DNA from: Planctomycetaceae bacterium
GTDB lineage: Bacteria > Planctomycetota > Planctomycetia > Planctomycetales > Planctomycetaceae
Direction: 5' to 3'
Assembly (NCBI GenBank): GCA_041398825.1
Contig: JAWKTX010000014.1
Location: 1-64,000 of the forward strand
Length of the DNA: 64,000 bases
Shown here: positions 18,058-26,368 of the stretch, one piece after another
Layout of the letters: each line of letters starts with the position of its first letter
Numbering within the stretch: the first letter of the stretch is position 1
Notes under the pieces: model-generated
The model's database searches: none
What the model saw: the letters and a program-made list of their open reading frames with translations, nothing else
What the model was told of the DNA's origin: nothing
Made by a program: the position numbers and the translations under genes

Positions 18058-18073
18058 TGCAAGGAGAGTGCCA
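18058..18073 (-). promoter_or_regulatory. Sigma-54 promoter (-24/-12) for P460-YHS operon
   Basis: On the minus strand the sequence is TGGCACTCTCCTTGCA, an exact match to the TGGCAC-N5-TTGCA consensus with the required GG-N10-GC spacing. It lies 70 bp upstream of the P460 start codon. The gene on the other side encodes a sigma-54-dependent activator, which makes the assignment strong. Confidence 0.92.
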
Positions 18074-18162
18074 AACAGGGAGGAGACGCTTGGAAGCGTC
18101 GTAAACCGTTGGCACAAAAGGCGTTCATCTTCACGGCACTTTTCAGGAGAGGCTTTGGTGAA

Positions 18163-18196
18163 TACGATATTTCGTAACACGACACGACATTCCGTG
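18163..18196. promoter_or_regulatory. Paired palindromic activator sites (ACGA-N4-TCGT type)
   Basis: Two similar inverted repeats have centres exactly 20 bp apart: TACGA-TATT-TCGTA (18163-18176) and CACGA-CATT-CCGTG (18183-18196, one mismatch). They lie 90-140 bp upstream of the sigma-54 promoter and 28 bp before the activator start, the usual place for enhancer sites that also allow autoregulation. Matching palindromes occur before the second activator gene (50356-50409). Confidence 0.72.
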
Positions 18197-18223
18197 AATG
18201 TTAGGGATGGAGAAGGGGTTCTG

Positions 18224-19766
18224 ATGGCGGCGAAAGGCAAACCGATGGCGCCCGACCCGGATGCTACGCTGCGGTCCATCATGGAGGGGACTGCCGGGGC
18301 CAGTGGCGAGCATTTCTTTCGCTCGCTGGTGCAGTACCTCGCCGTCTCACTCAATGTGAAGTCATCGTTTGTGGCCGAGTTCAACCCGGAGCGAACGCAG
18401 GTCCAAACGCTTGCTGTCTGGGTGGATGGAGAGCATGTCCCCAACTTCGACTTTGGGATCGAGGGAACGCCCTGCAAGCACGTTCTGAGCGGAGCGATTC
18501 AGCATTTCGCCGATGACGTACAGCAGTTATTCCCACCAACGACTATCTCCGTGCGTTAGATGCTCGCAGCTATCTGGCGATTCCCCTCGTGGACGAGACG
18601 GGTGTTGTTGTCGGGCATCTCGCCGTGATCGACGACAAGCTTCTCGCCGCCGACGAGCGAGAGCTTTCGATCTTCCACATCTTCGCCGCCCGAGCGACCG
18701 CCGAATTGATTCGTCGGCAGGCCATCCGGCAACTGGACGACAGCCGCCAGCGAGAACACCGCTTGCGGGTTGAACGCCAACGAATGGAAGCAGAAGTCGC
18801 CTACCTGCGGGAAGAGTTGAGGAACACGATCCGACTTCTCGGAGATCGTCGGGAGAGTGACGGTATCTGGAAGGTGTTGCGGAGCATCGACATGGTAGCT
18901 CCCACCGATAGCACGGTGCTGATTCTCGGGGAGACCGGCACGGGCAAGGAACTCGTGGCACGGGCCATCCATAAGAACAGTAAGCGGAGTAATGGGCCGT
19001 TCGTGCGAGTCAACTGCGCTGCTTTGCCCGAGTCGCTGCTGGAGAGCGAACTCTTCGGCCACGAGCATGGAGCATTCACCGGAGCGACTCAAAAGCGGAC
19101 AGGTCGCTTTGAGTTGGCGGACGGAGGGACAATCTTCCTTGATGAGATCGGTGAGATGCCGTTGCCTGCGCAATCACGTCTGCTGCGTGTATTGCAGGAG
19201 CAGGAACTCGAACGTGTCGGCAGCAGTCAGACGATCCGGGTCGATACCCGAGTGTTGGCTGCTACAAATCGAAGCCTGCTCGATATGGTGGACGAAGGGA
19301 CGTTTCGGGAAGACCTGTATTACCGGCTCAACGTCTTTCCGATTCAGGTGCCTGCGCTGCGGGAGCGCAGGGAAGACATTCCCACGCTGGTCCGATTCTT
19401 CATCAAGAAGCTGGCCGAACGACTGGGCCGACAGATTGAAAGCGTACCCGCCAGCATCATCTCGACTCTTCAGGAGTACAACTGGCCGGGGAACGTTCGG
19501 GGTTGGAGAATATCGTCGAGCGGGCAATGATTCTCTCCACGGGTGACACGCTGCAACTTCCCAGCGGTGTGATTCCCGTCCACCGCCAGAAGAAAAGCTC
19601 GGTCCTGCGGTCACTCGCCGAGATGGAGACCGAACACATCCGGGCCGTGCTGGACCACACCAACGGCGTCATCGCCGGGCCGCAGGGAGCAGCCAGGATT
19701 CTCGACATGAACCCCAATACGCTTCGCAGCCGGATGGAAAAGCTGGGCATCACGGTGGAACGCTGA
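18224..19766 (+). pseudogene. NorR-like sigma-54-dependent activator (GAF-AAA+-Fis) with two frameshifts
   Basis: The sequence starts at ATG 18224 with GGAGAAGGGG upstream. Frame 1 gives a GAF domain up to FADDVQQLFP (about 18535). A single missing base then shifts to the frame that continues with NDYLRALDARSYLAIPLVDETG. The AAA+ domain is complete: GETGTGKE (Walker A), GAFTGA sigma-54 loop, FLDEIGEMPL (Walker B) and NWPGNVR. At about 19500 a second one-base loss shifts into the frame encoding ENIVERAMIL and the Fis-type HTH (GPQGAARILDMNPNTLRSRMEKLGI). Both losses are next to short C or G runs, so base-calling error is possible; otherwise the gene is recently dead. If intact it would drive the divergent P460 operon. 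Confidence 0.85.
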
Positions 19767-19767
19767 G

Positions 19768-20124
19768 ATGCGAGAGTTCCGAGTCAAACGCATCTATGAC
19801 GCCCCCAGCCCCGAAGACGGTGTGCGGCTCTTGGTAGATCGCCTGTGGCCACGAGGTGTCTCGAAAGAGGCGGCCAGGATCGACTTGTGGGCGAAGGAAC
19901 TCACACCATCGCATGAACTGCGCAAATGGTTTCACGACCAGCCCGATCAACACGCCGAGTTTGCCAACCGATACAGGCTGGAACTCAACGAACGCCTCGA
20001 CGAAATCATCGGAATGTTTTTGTCGATCGATTCTTCACGGTTGACCCTGGTAACTGCCACGAAGGACTTGAAACGAGGTCACGTCGCTGTCTTGTGTGAA
20101 TTCCTCGAAGCTATGGTCATCTAA
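19768..20124 (+). CDS. DUF488 family protein (YeaO-like)
   Basis: A 118-residue protein with the DUF488 landmarks VKRIYDAPSPEDGVRLLVDRLWPRG, then KELTPSHELRKWFHD and the late LVTATKDLKRGHVAVLCEFL. The family is widespread, small and cytosolic; its function is unresolved. It starts one base after the stop of the activator, so it is probably cotranscribed. DUF488 genes are often found beside nitrogen-oxide and stress genes. No anomaly is seen in the gene itself. Confidence 0.85.
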   Translation: MREFRVKRIYDAPSPEDGVRLLVDRLWPRGVSKEAARIDLWAKELTPSHELRKWFHDQPDQHAEFANRYRLELNERLDEIIGMFLSIDSSRLTLVTATKDLKRGHVAVLCEFLEAMVI

Positions 20125-21013
20125 CCTGCCCGCCTCCTGCACTCATGCCAGAATCACCTCAAGTGCTCTGACTACAATGCACAGGCTCATCGTCATCGAT
20201 CGAATGCCCGGTCAAAGAAAAGTTCAACTGGTATCCTTAATCCTCCACTTTCTTAAAACAGAAGCCGCTGATCAAATGGGATCAGCGGCTTTTCTTGTGG
20301 AGTCATGGAAGAGTTCAGAGCTCAATCGGGAAACGCAGTGATTGCCCCGATTGACCGAAATCAAATGCTGGCAGTAACTTCTGGAGTTCAATCGTCCAGT
20401 ACCTTCTGCGATTAGAATCAATGTCGCCGCACTTCGTCTATTTGGGGCCTGCAGCGCTTCGATAGATGTGCGTTCTCTCTGATGGCGGTCGAAAGTGATC
20501 TCGATGTGGCGAAACCACACGCCTGCGGCATGTGATGTCTTGACTTATGACACGCCCTCATCGGGCAGTTTACTCCGGAGACTTCGCGCCACAACTGTCA
20601 TCAGTCCGATCACAGAGTGTGAGGTTTGTTCTGCAGCACAAAAGCGTACTACAACTTCAGAGACAGCCACCCGCTCGCACCGATCGCCGTCTCGCAGAAT
20701 GATTCCATACGTGGCCTGCGGTCGGAAAGGACACCACTGCCTGAGTGGTGAATTGACGGTTTGGAGTCGCTGTTCGAACAGCTTTCAGGCCTGTTGCCCG
20801 GCGGGCTGTCAAGCCGGACAATGTTGTGATGAAGACTCCTGCGTTCCGTCGTCCGGATCGAGAACAAGTGTTCGAACGATAACGTGGACCAGTACATTCG
20901 TGAATTCCGAACCATTAGCCGGTGTTCAGGACGAGTGAGCCGTCATTTCGGTCCCTGAAAACAGGCTCAGCGACAACTCTTTCCTCGCCGAAATGCAGAT
21001 CCCATATTTGCAC
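20125..21013. other. 889-bp stretch without a recognisable gene; possible island right end
   Basis: No convincing coding sequence is seen on either strand. At 20230-20247 the sequence AACTGGTATCCTTAATCCTCCA-like (read in parts) ends in ATCCTCCA, the same 8 bases as the tRNA-Ala acceptor end. It is followed, as the tRNA is, by a strong terminator (20262). This could be the degraded right attachment site of the island. The rest up to about 21010 looks like decayed sequence. Confidence 0.4.
20262..20297 (+). terminator. Rho-independent terminator
   Basis: A 12-bp perfect hairpin: AAGCCGCTGATC (20262-20273), loop AAATGG, GATCAGCGGCTT (20280-20291), then TTCTTG. It closes the transcript of the DUF488 gene, or is the original tRNA-locus terminator displaced by island insertion. 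Confidence 0.85.
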
Positions 21014-21043
21014 TTGCAATTACTGAATCTGCACGGGTATAAT
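21014..21043 (+). promoter_or_regulatory. Candidate sigma-70-type promoter
   Basis: TTGCAA (21014-21019), an 18-bp spacer and a perfect TATAAT (21038-21043). Transcription would begin about 21050, only a few bases before the ATG at 21058, so the mRNA would be nearly leaderless. Confidence 0.6.
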
Positions 21044-21057
21044 CGGTTGAAAAGAAA

Positions 21058-21555
21058 ATGACACGCATCACCAAGAAACAATTTCTCGCGGACTCTCAGG
21101 GAAGAACGTTCGTCGACGTCGCCGATGACCCGGAACAGCCATTTAATGTTGTGCTGAAGTTTTTTAGTTCGGCCGATCGACAGCGGCGAATGGAAGATTC
21201 GGAGATTCACCACGACAGGCCGCCTCTGGCGGGAGTTGTGCGTGAACTGGAAGCGGAACCTGCTGTCAATCAGTTTCTGTCTGAGATTCATGTGACGCAG
21301 AGTAAGCGGTTACGCCAGGCAATCGGCGTTGTCGTTCGCATGATCATGGAACGTCGTGGCTGGAAGAAATCAGGACGAAAGGGGTCGTTGGGGGTACGTG
21401 CCCCGAAGACGTCCGTGCGATCTCCGCGACATAATTCTGGTGGCCTGGCATTTTGGTTCGTTCGCGGCGAGCGGTACGAACGAGAAGAGGGGATGCCGTA
21501 TCGTTCTGTGCGAGAGCGATTTCAAGAGCTTGAGTCCCCAGCGAACACGAAGTAG
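21058..21555 (+). CDS. Hypothetical protein
   Basis: 165 residues, mixed charge, soluble; no family recognised. The N-terminus begins MTRITKKQFLADSQGRTFVDVADD and the C-terminal third is basic (KKSGRKGSLGVRAPKTSVRS). It has a good -35/-10 pair just upstream and is the first gene of a cluster of small hypotheticals that leads into the CBS, FloA and CsbD stress genes. The coding call rests on frame length, the promoter and an absence of competing frames. Confidence 0.55.
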   Translation: MTRITKKQFLADSQGRTFVDVADDPEQPFNVVLKFFSSADRQRRMEDSEIHHDRPPLAGVVRELEAEPAVNQFLSEIHVTQSKRLRQAIGVVVRMIMERRGWKKSGRKGSLGVRAPKTSVRSPRHNSGGLAFWFVRGERYEREEGMPYRSVRERFQELESPANTK

Positions 21556-21752
21556 TTCGACTGAAGGAAGCCAGCCATAACTGCGCTGGTGTTGACTCGG
21601 CCAGCCGTCGGTCGCAACCGATGTGAGTGACAAGGACGAACAGCGGGCACTGGTGCGCCGGCGGACGCAAGGCCAGGGACGGCGGGACGGGGTCGAAGAA
21701 GTAATTGAATACCTTCGCTCGAATTCGAGCGTTCCTTGCCGGGAGTAATGCG

Positions 21753-22010
21753 ATGAATGCATTTGATGTGTGGGTTCGCCCGCTGGGTAAAAGTTGCCGC
21801 GTACGCGTGAGTGGAACTACGAATGCCGAGTGGCTTCTGAAGAGGCTCGGCGAGTCGTTCGCAGTGGATAATGCTGATCCATGCCGTGAGAAGCAGGAAT
21901 CGGACATTTGCACATTCGAGGTGCCATGTAAGTTGCCACGGTCGCGCAATCGTCTGGAGAAGGCGCTGGCATCCATGCCTGAAGTGAGATTAAGGATGCG
22001 ACCGGAGTGA
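21753..22010 (+). CDS. Small hypothetical protein
   Basis: 85 residues starting MNAFDVWVRPLGKSCRVRV, with GGGAG 7 nt upstream of ATG 21753. It has an alternating beta pattern then an amphipathic helix (SRNRLEKALASMPEVRL); ferredoxin-like small fold is possible. No family name is known to me. It lies between the 165-residue hypothetical and a tiny ORF with a strong ribosome site, in a region of stress-linked genes. Confidence 0.6.
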   Translation: MNAFDVWVRPLGKSCRVRVSGTTNAEWLLKRLGESFAVDNADPCREKQESDICTFEVPCKLPRSRNRLEKALASMPEVRLRMRPE

Positions 22011-22038
22011 TCAACGTGGATTTTCAAAGGAGATCGAA

Positions 22039-22128
22039 ATGTGGAACTGGTTTACAAATTTCTGCTTTTCTGTACTCGCTCTGTTTGAGCGAGCCTGGCG
22101 ATCGATTTCGAAAGCCTGGAAGGCCTGA
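22039..22128 (+). CDS. 29-residue Trp-rich hydrophobic small protein
   Basis: ATG 22039 is preceded by an excellent AAAGGAG (22026-22032). The product is MWNWFTNFCFSVLALFERAW plus nine residues ending KAWKA. It has four Trp, a hydrophobic helix of about 15 residues and a basic amphipathic tail, the profile of a membrane-bound small protein. It follows the 85-residue gene by 28 bp. Function unknown; the strong ribosome site is the main argument that it is real. Confidence 0.5.
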   Translation: MWNWFTNFCFSVLALFERAWRSISKAWKA

Positions 22129-22153
22129 CAGCAGGTCCCGGGCAGAGCGTGGA

Positions 22154-22405
22154 ATGGCTGGCGTTAACGCACATAACGCCGGCTATCCGGGGAACGTGAT
22201 CGTTCAGCATGTGCTCGATGACGGGCATGGGAGCTTTGGATTCAGGGCCGCGACGGGAGTTTACGAAGACATTGTCAAAGTCGGGGCCATCGACGCAACA
22301 AAGGTCGTTCGCTGAGCGCTCGAAAATGCCGCCAGCGTGTCATCCTTGTTACTGGTCAGTGGAGCCGTCATTGCGGAAGCCATGACAGGGAGAATTAATG
22401 ATGGA
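22154..22405 (+). pseudogene. GroEL C-terminal remnant
   Basis: The translation reads AGVNAHNAGYPGNVIVQHVL, then FGFRAATGVYEDIVKVGAID and ATKVVR, an in-frame TGA (22313-22315), and ALENAASVSSLLLVSGAVIAEA. This matches the end of the GroEL apical/equatorial domain (GYDAxxGxYxDM.xxGIxDPTKVVRxALxNAASVAxLLLTTEAxVAE). Only the last about 80 residues remain, with a stop inside, so it is a dead fragment. The intact groEL must lie elsewhere. Confidence 0.88.
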
Positions 22406-22754
22406 TAAACATACTCTGATCATTGCCACTATGGCGAAAGAATGTTGCGTTCTGCTGGAGGAGACAAAGCAGTCGAACAATACCCTGCCGAGGACGCTGC
22501 AGCCTGATCATTTGCTTTGGATGTCGAAACAGATCTCGAATCACGCAGACGACTGGCCCGCAACGAAATTGCACCGGTGGATTGGCTACGTGCAAGGTGG
22601 GATGGTCGGGAATCGCATGCTTGACTTTGAGGGGGCAAAGGCAATGTTCAACAAGGTCCGAGAAACCTTTAAGGGAACAGAGATCGATCAGGATCTGATC
22701 GACCATCTCGACGCTGAAAATCCATTCCGGCTGGAGACCGGCGGAGAGTCGTAG
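22398..22754 (+). CDS. Hypothetical protein
   Basis: 118 residues, starting MMDKHTLIIATMAKECCVLL; helical, soluble, with a Cys-Cys pair at 16-17. The middle (LQPDHLLWMSKQISNHADDW, then KLHRWIGYVQGGMV) looks like a conserved helical hairpin. No family is recognised. The first codons overlap the end of the groEL remnant. The end at 22752-22754 is followed by a long stretch with no gene. Confidence 0.6.
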   Translation: MMDKHTLIIATMAKECCVLLEETKQSNNTLPRTLQPDHLLWMSKQISNHADDWPATKLHRWIGYVQGGMVGNRMLDFEGAKAMFNKVRETFKGTEIDQDLIDHLDAENPFRLETGGES

Positions 22755-23178
22755 ACACCAGTTCTCATCGAAAACCTTGCGGACAGAAGATCAATGACAA
22801 CGACGTCCGGGATTGCTGCGACCCCCCTTTAAGATCTGCTCAAAGGCAGGGATTCAATCGGTCCCGCAGTCGTCTCGGCCTTACCGGAGAATGGCTGCGA
22901 CGTGGTGGACGGTTTTTTCGACAAGCCGACTAACGTTGGATTTCCTGCGAACAGCGAATGGAAACTGAGGCCCTATCCGTTAGTGAAGGGATATCTTCAT
23001 TAACCGCGAGGGAGAGCCCTGGGTAGGACGCTCATCATCCGAGTCAACAGACCATAACGGCCGTCACGACAAACTCCGCATTGATCGCTCAGTCGGCAAG
23101 TGCCGCTCAAATAGAATCAGAGTACGAATTGAAATTCGATTCACGGACGAGTTGCTATCGCATTGCGGAGTCCTCGAC
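22755..23178. other. 424-bp stretch without a gene
   Basis: No ORF with coding character, RNA gene or clear repeat. A short open stretch around 22860-23010 (ALPENGCDVVDGFFDKPTN in one frame) could be a decayed gene, but I cannot name it. Confidence 0.4.
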
Positions 23179-23460
23179 ATGAATGGAAAACGCCCGCAGT
23201 CCATGACGTTTGTTGGCACCGTGTTCAGTCTGACAGGCAACAACCTGATGGTGGAAGTCCGCGACGGGAAGAAGCGGACTTATTCGGGAGCCGATGAGGC
23301 CACGATCACCAGCGACGGGAAGATCAGCACGCAGGAAGAAACATACATTGGTCAGCATATTCGCCTGACTTCACGTAATAAGGAGTTTGATATCGTCTCA
23401 GTCATCGAATCACTCAGGGACAATGCGGAGTTTCCGTTTGTAACCGGAGTCCGTGGATGA
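23179..23460 (+). CDS. Small beta-rich hypothetical protein
   Basis: 93 residues from ATG 23179, with GCGGAG 8 nt upstream. The sequence (MTFVGTVFSLTGNNLMVEVRDGKKRTYSGADEATITSDGK in parts, TYIGQHIRLTSRNKEFDIV) has the strand pattern of a small OB-fold or DUF5666-like barrel. Cytosolic by appearance. It lies 90 bp before the CBS-domain gene. Confidence 0.6.
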   Translation: MNGKRPQSMTFVGTVFSLTGNNLMVEVRDGKKRTYSGADEATITSDGKISTQEETYIGQHIRLTSRNKEFDIVSVIESLRDNAEFPFVTGVRG

Positions 23461-23550
23461 GCCTGAACCATTTGAGAGTCGCAGCATGACAGCTAGTCAC
23501 CGTCTCTCTGCGGTCAATGAACAGCCTTCGATTTGAACGGAAATCAATAA

Positions 23551-24471
23551 ATGACGACGAATTCAGGAAATTCAGGAATGTTGGTCGCCAGCGAAATCAT
23601 GACCCAAAACGTAATGACGCTGTCGCCGCAGACTTCCATTCCACAAGGAATACATGAACTGTTGGTGAGGCAGTTTTCGGAAATGCCGATCGTCGACGAC
23701 GACGGCGCGTTTCGAGGTATGTTTTCAGAGAAGTGCTGCATGCGGATTCTCGCCACGCTGGTGGACCTGGCGGAGATCCCGATTCGAAGAGCACCGACTG
23801 CAACTGACGTGATGGTGCCCCGCAGGAAACTGCTCACTCTGTCGCCTGAGCAGGATGTTCACACGGCGATGGAAATGCTCTTGCAGCGAAGTTGCTCGGG
23901 AGCGCCGGTTATCGATTCGAACGAACAGTTCCTGGGCGTTTTCTCGGAGAAAACGTGCATGGGATTCATCATTGAGGCAGCGTACAACAACCTTCCAGGC
24001 GCGACCGTTCGTGAATTCACAGATCCGGACAGTAATCGCCTGATCGATGCCGACACTGACCTGCACAGCATTGCCAGGATCTTCATGAATGTTCCTTACG
24101 GACGCCTTCCGGTCATGGACGCCAACAGGATTATCGGGCAATTGTCCCGAAGAGATGTCCTGCAGCATTCGGGCGTGCTCGCCTGCATCATGAAACACCA
24201 TTTGACAGAGTCCGAGACGATACATGTTGCTCCATTGCCGGAAGAAGCGGAAGTCTGGTCCAGAGTGCGCGACACACTGTCGGATTACACCATCAGTGAC
24301 TTCATGAATCACTCATCGCAGACAATCCACACCAGCATGAATCTGTTTTCAATCGCAAGGCTGTTCATGGTGTCGCCCTTCCGTCGTTTTCCTGTCATCA
24401 ATGATGACAGGTTGGTCGGGCAGATCAGTCGTTGCGATCTTCTGCGTGAAGTCCTTCGTGTGACGTGTTAG
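23551..24471 (+). CDS. Four-CBS-domain protein
   Basis: A 306-residue protein made almost entirely of CBS motifs: IMTQNVMTLSPQTSI...GMFSEKCCM (about 16-68), DVMVPRRKLLTLSPEQDV...GVFSEKTCM (about 87-140), REFTDPDSNRLIDADTDLH...GQLSRRDVLQ (about 155-205) and DFMNHSSQTIHTSMNLF...GQISRCDLLRE (about 250-302). CBS pairs bind adenine nucleotides such as AMP, ATP or NAD and act as energy sensors. No catalytic domain is attached, so it likely regulates a partner. The location between stress-type genes fits that. Confidence 0.88.
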   Translation: MTTNSGNSGMLVASEIMTQNVMTLSPQTSIPQGIHELLVRQFSEMPIVDDDGAFRGMFSEKCCMRILATLVDLAEIPIRRAPTATDVMVPRRKLLTLSPEQDVHTAMEMLLQRSCSGAPVIDSNEQFLGVFSEKTCMGFIIEAAYNNLPGATVREFTDPDSNRLIDADTDLHSIARIFMNVPYGRLPVMDANRIIGQLSRRDVLQHSGVLACIMKHHLTESETIHVAPLPEEAEVWSRVRDTLSDYTISDFMNHSSQTIHTSMNLFSIARLFMVSPFRRFPVINDDRLVGQISRCDLLREVLRVTC

Positions 24472-24725
24472 TGGAATCATCAGCGACTAAATGCTTTAAC
24501 CTGTACGTTTGTGGTATCTATATTGGTCTTGCATCCTAAGATGGGCGCAGGTGCAGTCGTTGCGCCTCCAGTCGAGGCAATGAATGATGTTGAATCGCCG
24601 TGGTCGAAAGTCCTTACCAGTACTGACTTCAGTTGTCTGTTGTGTCCCTGGTTCTGAGTCAGCTGCTCGAGTTCCATCCATCAGCACGCAGCGGGTACCA
24701 ACCCGAGTCAGGATGCGTGCGAATC

Positions 24726-25049
24726 ATGTCAGCTAAGAAGCCTGCTCCACTCTTTGCTCAGCGCCCGCGCCCTCGTTGTCCCGTTTGCGGGGAAGCAAGT
24801 TATTCGGCAGCCGGAACTCACCCCCAGTGTGCTGTTCGTCGCCTGGATGAGAAACGCATGAAGTTGGTCCGGCTGGAAGCCCCTCAGGCGCAGACAAAGA
24901 ACTTTGTGCCCCTCACTGACATGAGTCCATGGAACCGCGTATGCCCGTCATGTCATGCGCCCCGGTACGCTCGTAAGAACATCTGCACGTGCGGATACGT
25001 TTTCGCGTCTACGTCTGCTCCTTTAATTCAGAACGGCGAAGAGTCATGA
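24726..25049 (+). CDS. Double zinc-ribbon small protein
   Basis: 107 residues from ATG 24726. Two candidate zinc knuckles: RCPVCGEASYSAAGTHPQC and, near the end, VCPSCHAPRYARKNICTCG. Between them is a basic helix (RRLDEKRMKLVRLEA). Its stop codon overlaps the floA start (ATGA at 25046-25049), so the two are translationally coupled. It may be an adaptor or chaperone linked to the flotillin-like scaffold; that is inference from context only. Confidence 0.72.
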   Translation: MSAKKPAPLFAQRPRPRCPVCGEASYSAAGTHPQCAVRRLDEKRMKLVRLEAPQAQTKNFVPLTDMSPWNRVCPSCHAPRYARKNICTCGYVFASTSAPLIQNGEES

Positions 25050-26113
25050 CAGATGTTCTGACCTGGATCGTCGTCGCAGGACTGACTGGCGCCATCTACG
25101 TTACGGTGAGCCGGTATTTTTCACTCTGGCTGCAGGCGTATTTGACCGGAACACATATCAGTCTGCTGTCGCTGATCACGATGTCGCTGCGAAAGATCGA
25201 TCCGGCTGTGATTGTCCGCTGCAGGATCATGGCAGTTCAGGCTGGCCTGCAGTCGTTTTCCACAGACGCCCTGGAATCACAGTATCTTGCCGGAGGAAAT
25301 GTCGAGCGAGTGACCCAGGCCCTGGTGATTGCGAATCGTGCAGGTATTGTTCTGGACTGGGACACCGCAGCAGCGGTTGACCTTGCCGGAAGAGATGTTC
25401 TGGAGGCTGTCCGGATCAGCGTAAACCCGATCGTGATCATGTGCCCGGACCCGGCAGCGGGTCGCAGCGATACACTGGACGGTGTTGCGAAAGATGGAAT
25501 TCAGCTGAAGGTTCGTGTTCGAGTGACCGTCCGAACCAATCTCTCGCAGCTGGTTGGCGGCGCGACAGAATCCACCGTCATTGCTCGCGTTGGGCAGGGG
25601 ATCGTTTCCGCAATCGGATCGTGTAACAGCTACCGAGACGCACTCGCTGATCCGATGGTGATCACTCGAGAAGTTCTCGCCAAAGGTCTGGACTCGCAGA
25701 CTGCATTTGCGATGGTCTCGATTGACATCGCCGACATTGATGTGGGCGTAAACATCGGAGCCAACCTGCAGATCGCTCAGGCGAAAGCAGACGTGCGTAT
25801 TGCCGTGGCGCATGCAGAGAAACGCCGCGCGATGGCGGTTGCTCGCGAGCAGGAAATGGTTGCATTGACGCGTGAGAACGAAGCAGCCGTTGTTCGAGCG
25901 GAAGCGGACGTTCCGTCAGCCATCGCGACAGCCTTTCGAAGAGGGCAGCTGCGCGTCAGACATCACCCCCGTCGAATTCAAACAGTCGGGCAATCATCGC
26001 TCTCGGATGCTGGCAGTAGAACCGGGAAACTTCGGTTGCCATCGGTTTCATCAGGTTCAAATACCACTGACGCATGGGAAACGGAGGGCGGTGCCTGTGA
26101 AGTCAGAAGGTAA
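25046..26113 (+). CDS. floA: Flotillin-like protein FloA with unusual C-terminus
   Basis: 355 residues. The N-terminal membrane anchor (MTDVLTWIVVAGLTGAIYVTV) is followed by the UPF0365/FloA body: LRKIDPAVIVRCRIMAVQAGL, LEAVRISVNPIVI, DGIQLKVRVRVTVRTNL, GLDSQTAFAMVSIDIADIDVG and the coiled Ala/Glu-rich segment AEKRRAMAVAREQEMVALTREN. FloA forms membrane microdomains with SPFH topology. The usual FloA ending after AFRxGNL is replaced, after AFRRGQLRV, by about 50 unrelated Arg/Ser-rich residues, suggesting a frameshift or recombination at the 3' end. It is coupled to the zinc-ribbon gene upstream. Confidence 0.85.
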   Translation: MTDVLTWIVVAGLTGAIYVTVSRYFSLWLQAYLTGTHISLLSLITMSLRKIDPAVIVRCRIMAVQAGLQSFSTDALESQYLAGGNVERVTQALVIANRAGIVLDWDTAAAVDLAGRDVLEAVRISVNPIVIMCPDPAAGRSDTLDGVAKDGIQLKVRVRVTVRTNLSQLVGGATESTVIARVGQGIVSAIGSCNSYRDALADPMVITREVLAKGLDSQTAFAMVSIDIADIDVGVNIGANLQIAQAKADVRIAVAHAEKRRAMAVAREQEMVALTRENEAAVVRAEADVPSAIATAFRRGQLRVRHHPRRIQTVGQSSLSDAGSRTGKLRLPSVSSGSNTTDAWETEGGACEVRR

Positions 26114-26161
26114 ATCCGGATCAGCAGTTCGAGGCATATTCAATGACAGAAAGGTTCTGGA

Positions 26162-26368
26162 ATGAACTGGATTGATGTAAGCAGCAACCGGAAGCACGCG
26201 GGCGAGCGCATCAGGGTCACATGGGGAAAGCTCAGTGATGCCGATATCGCGACCATCAATGGTGATCGGGAACAGCTCGCCAACGTGCTGCAGCGGCGGT
26301 ATCGCTTCAGCGAGGCAAAGGTGGAGCAGATGATTACGAACTTCCCTGACGCGTTGGGTAGCCAATGA
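26162..26368 (+). CDS. CsbD-like stress protein
   Basis: 68 residues with the CsbD pattern MNW...(K/R)V.WGKLSDADIATINGDREQL followed by LQRRYRFSEAKVEQMI. The family is small, acidic-basic and induced by general stress; the molecular role is not settled. Its stop overlaps the start of the GT4 gene (ATGA at 26365), so it opens the carbohydrate cluster that follows. Confidence 0.8.
   Translation: MNWIDVSSNRKHAGERIRVTWGKLSDADIATINGDREQLANVLQRRYRFSEAKVEQMITNFPDALGSQ

Noticed and set aside
17417..18115. A 232-residue minus-strand frame overlapping cytochrome P460
   Set aside because: Shadow frame of the P460 gene, which has the lipobox, haem motif and ribosome site.
20495..20938. A 147-residue frame in the region after the DUF488 gene
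   Set aside because: Composition is Ser/Arg/Cys-rich and random-like, with no ribosome site or recognisable motif.
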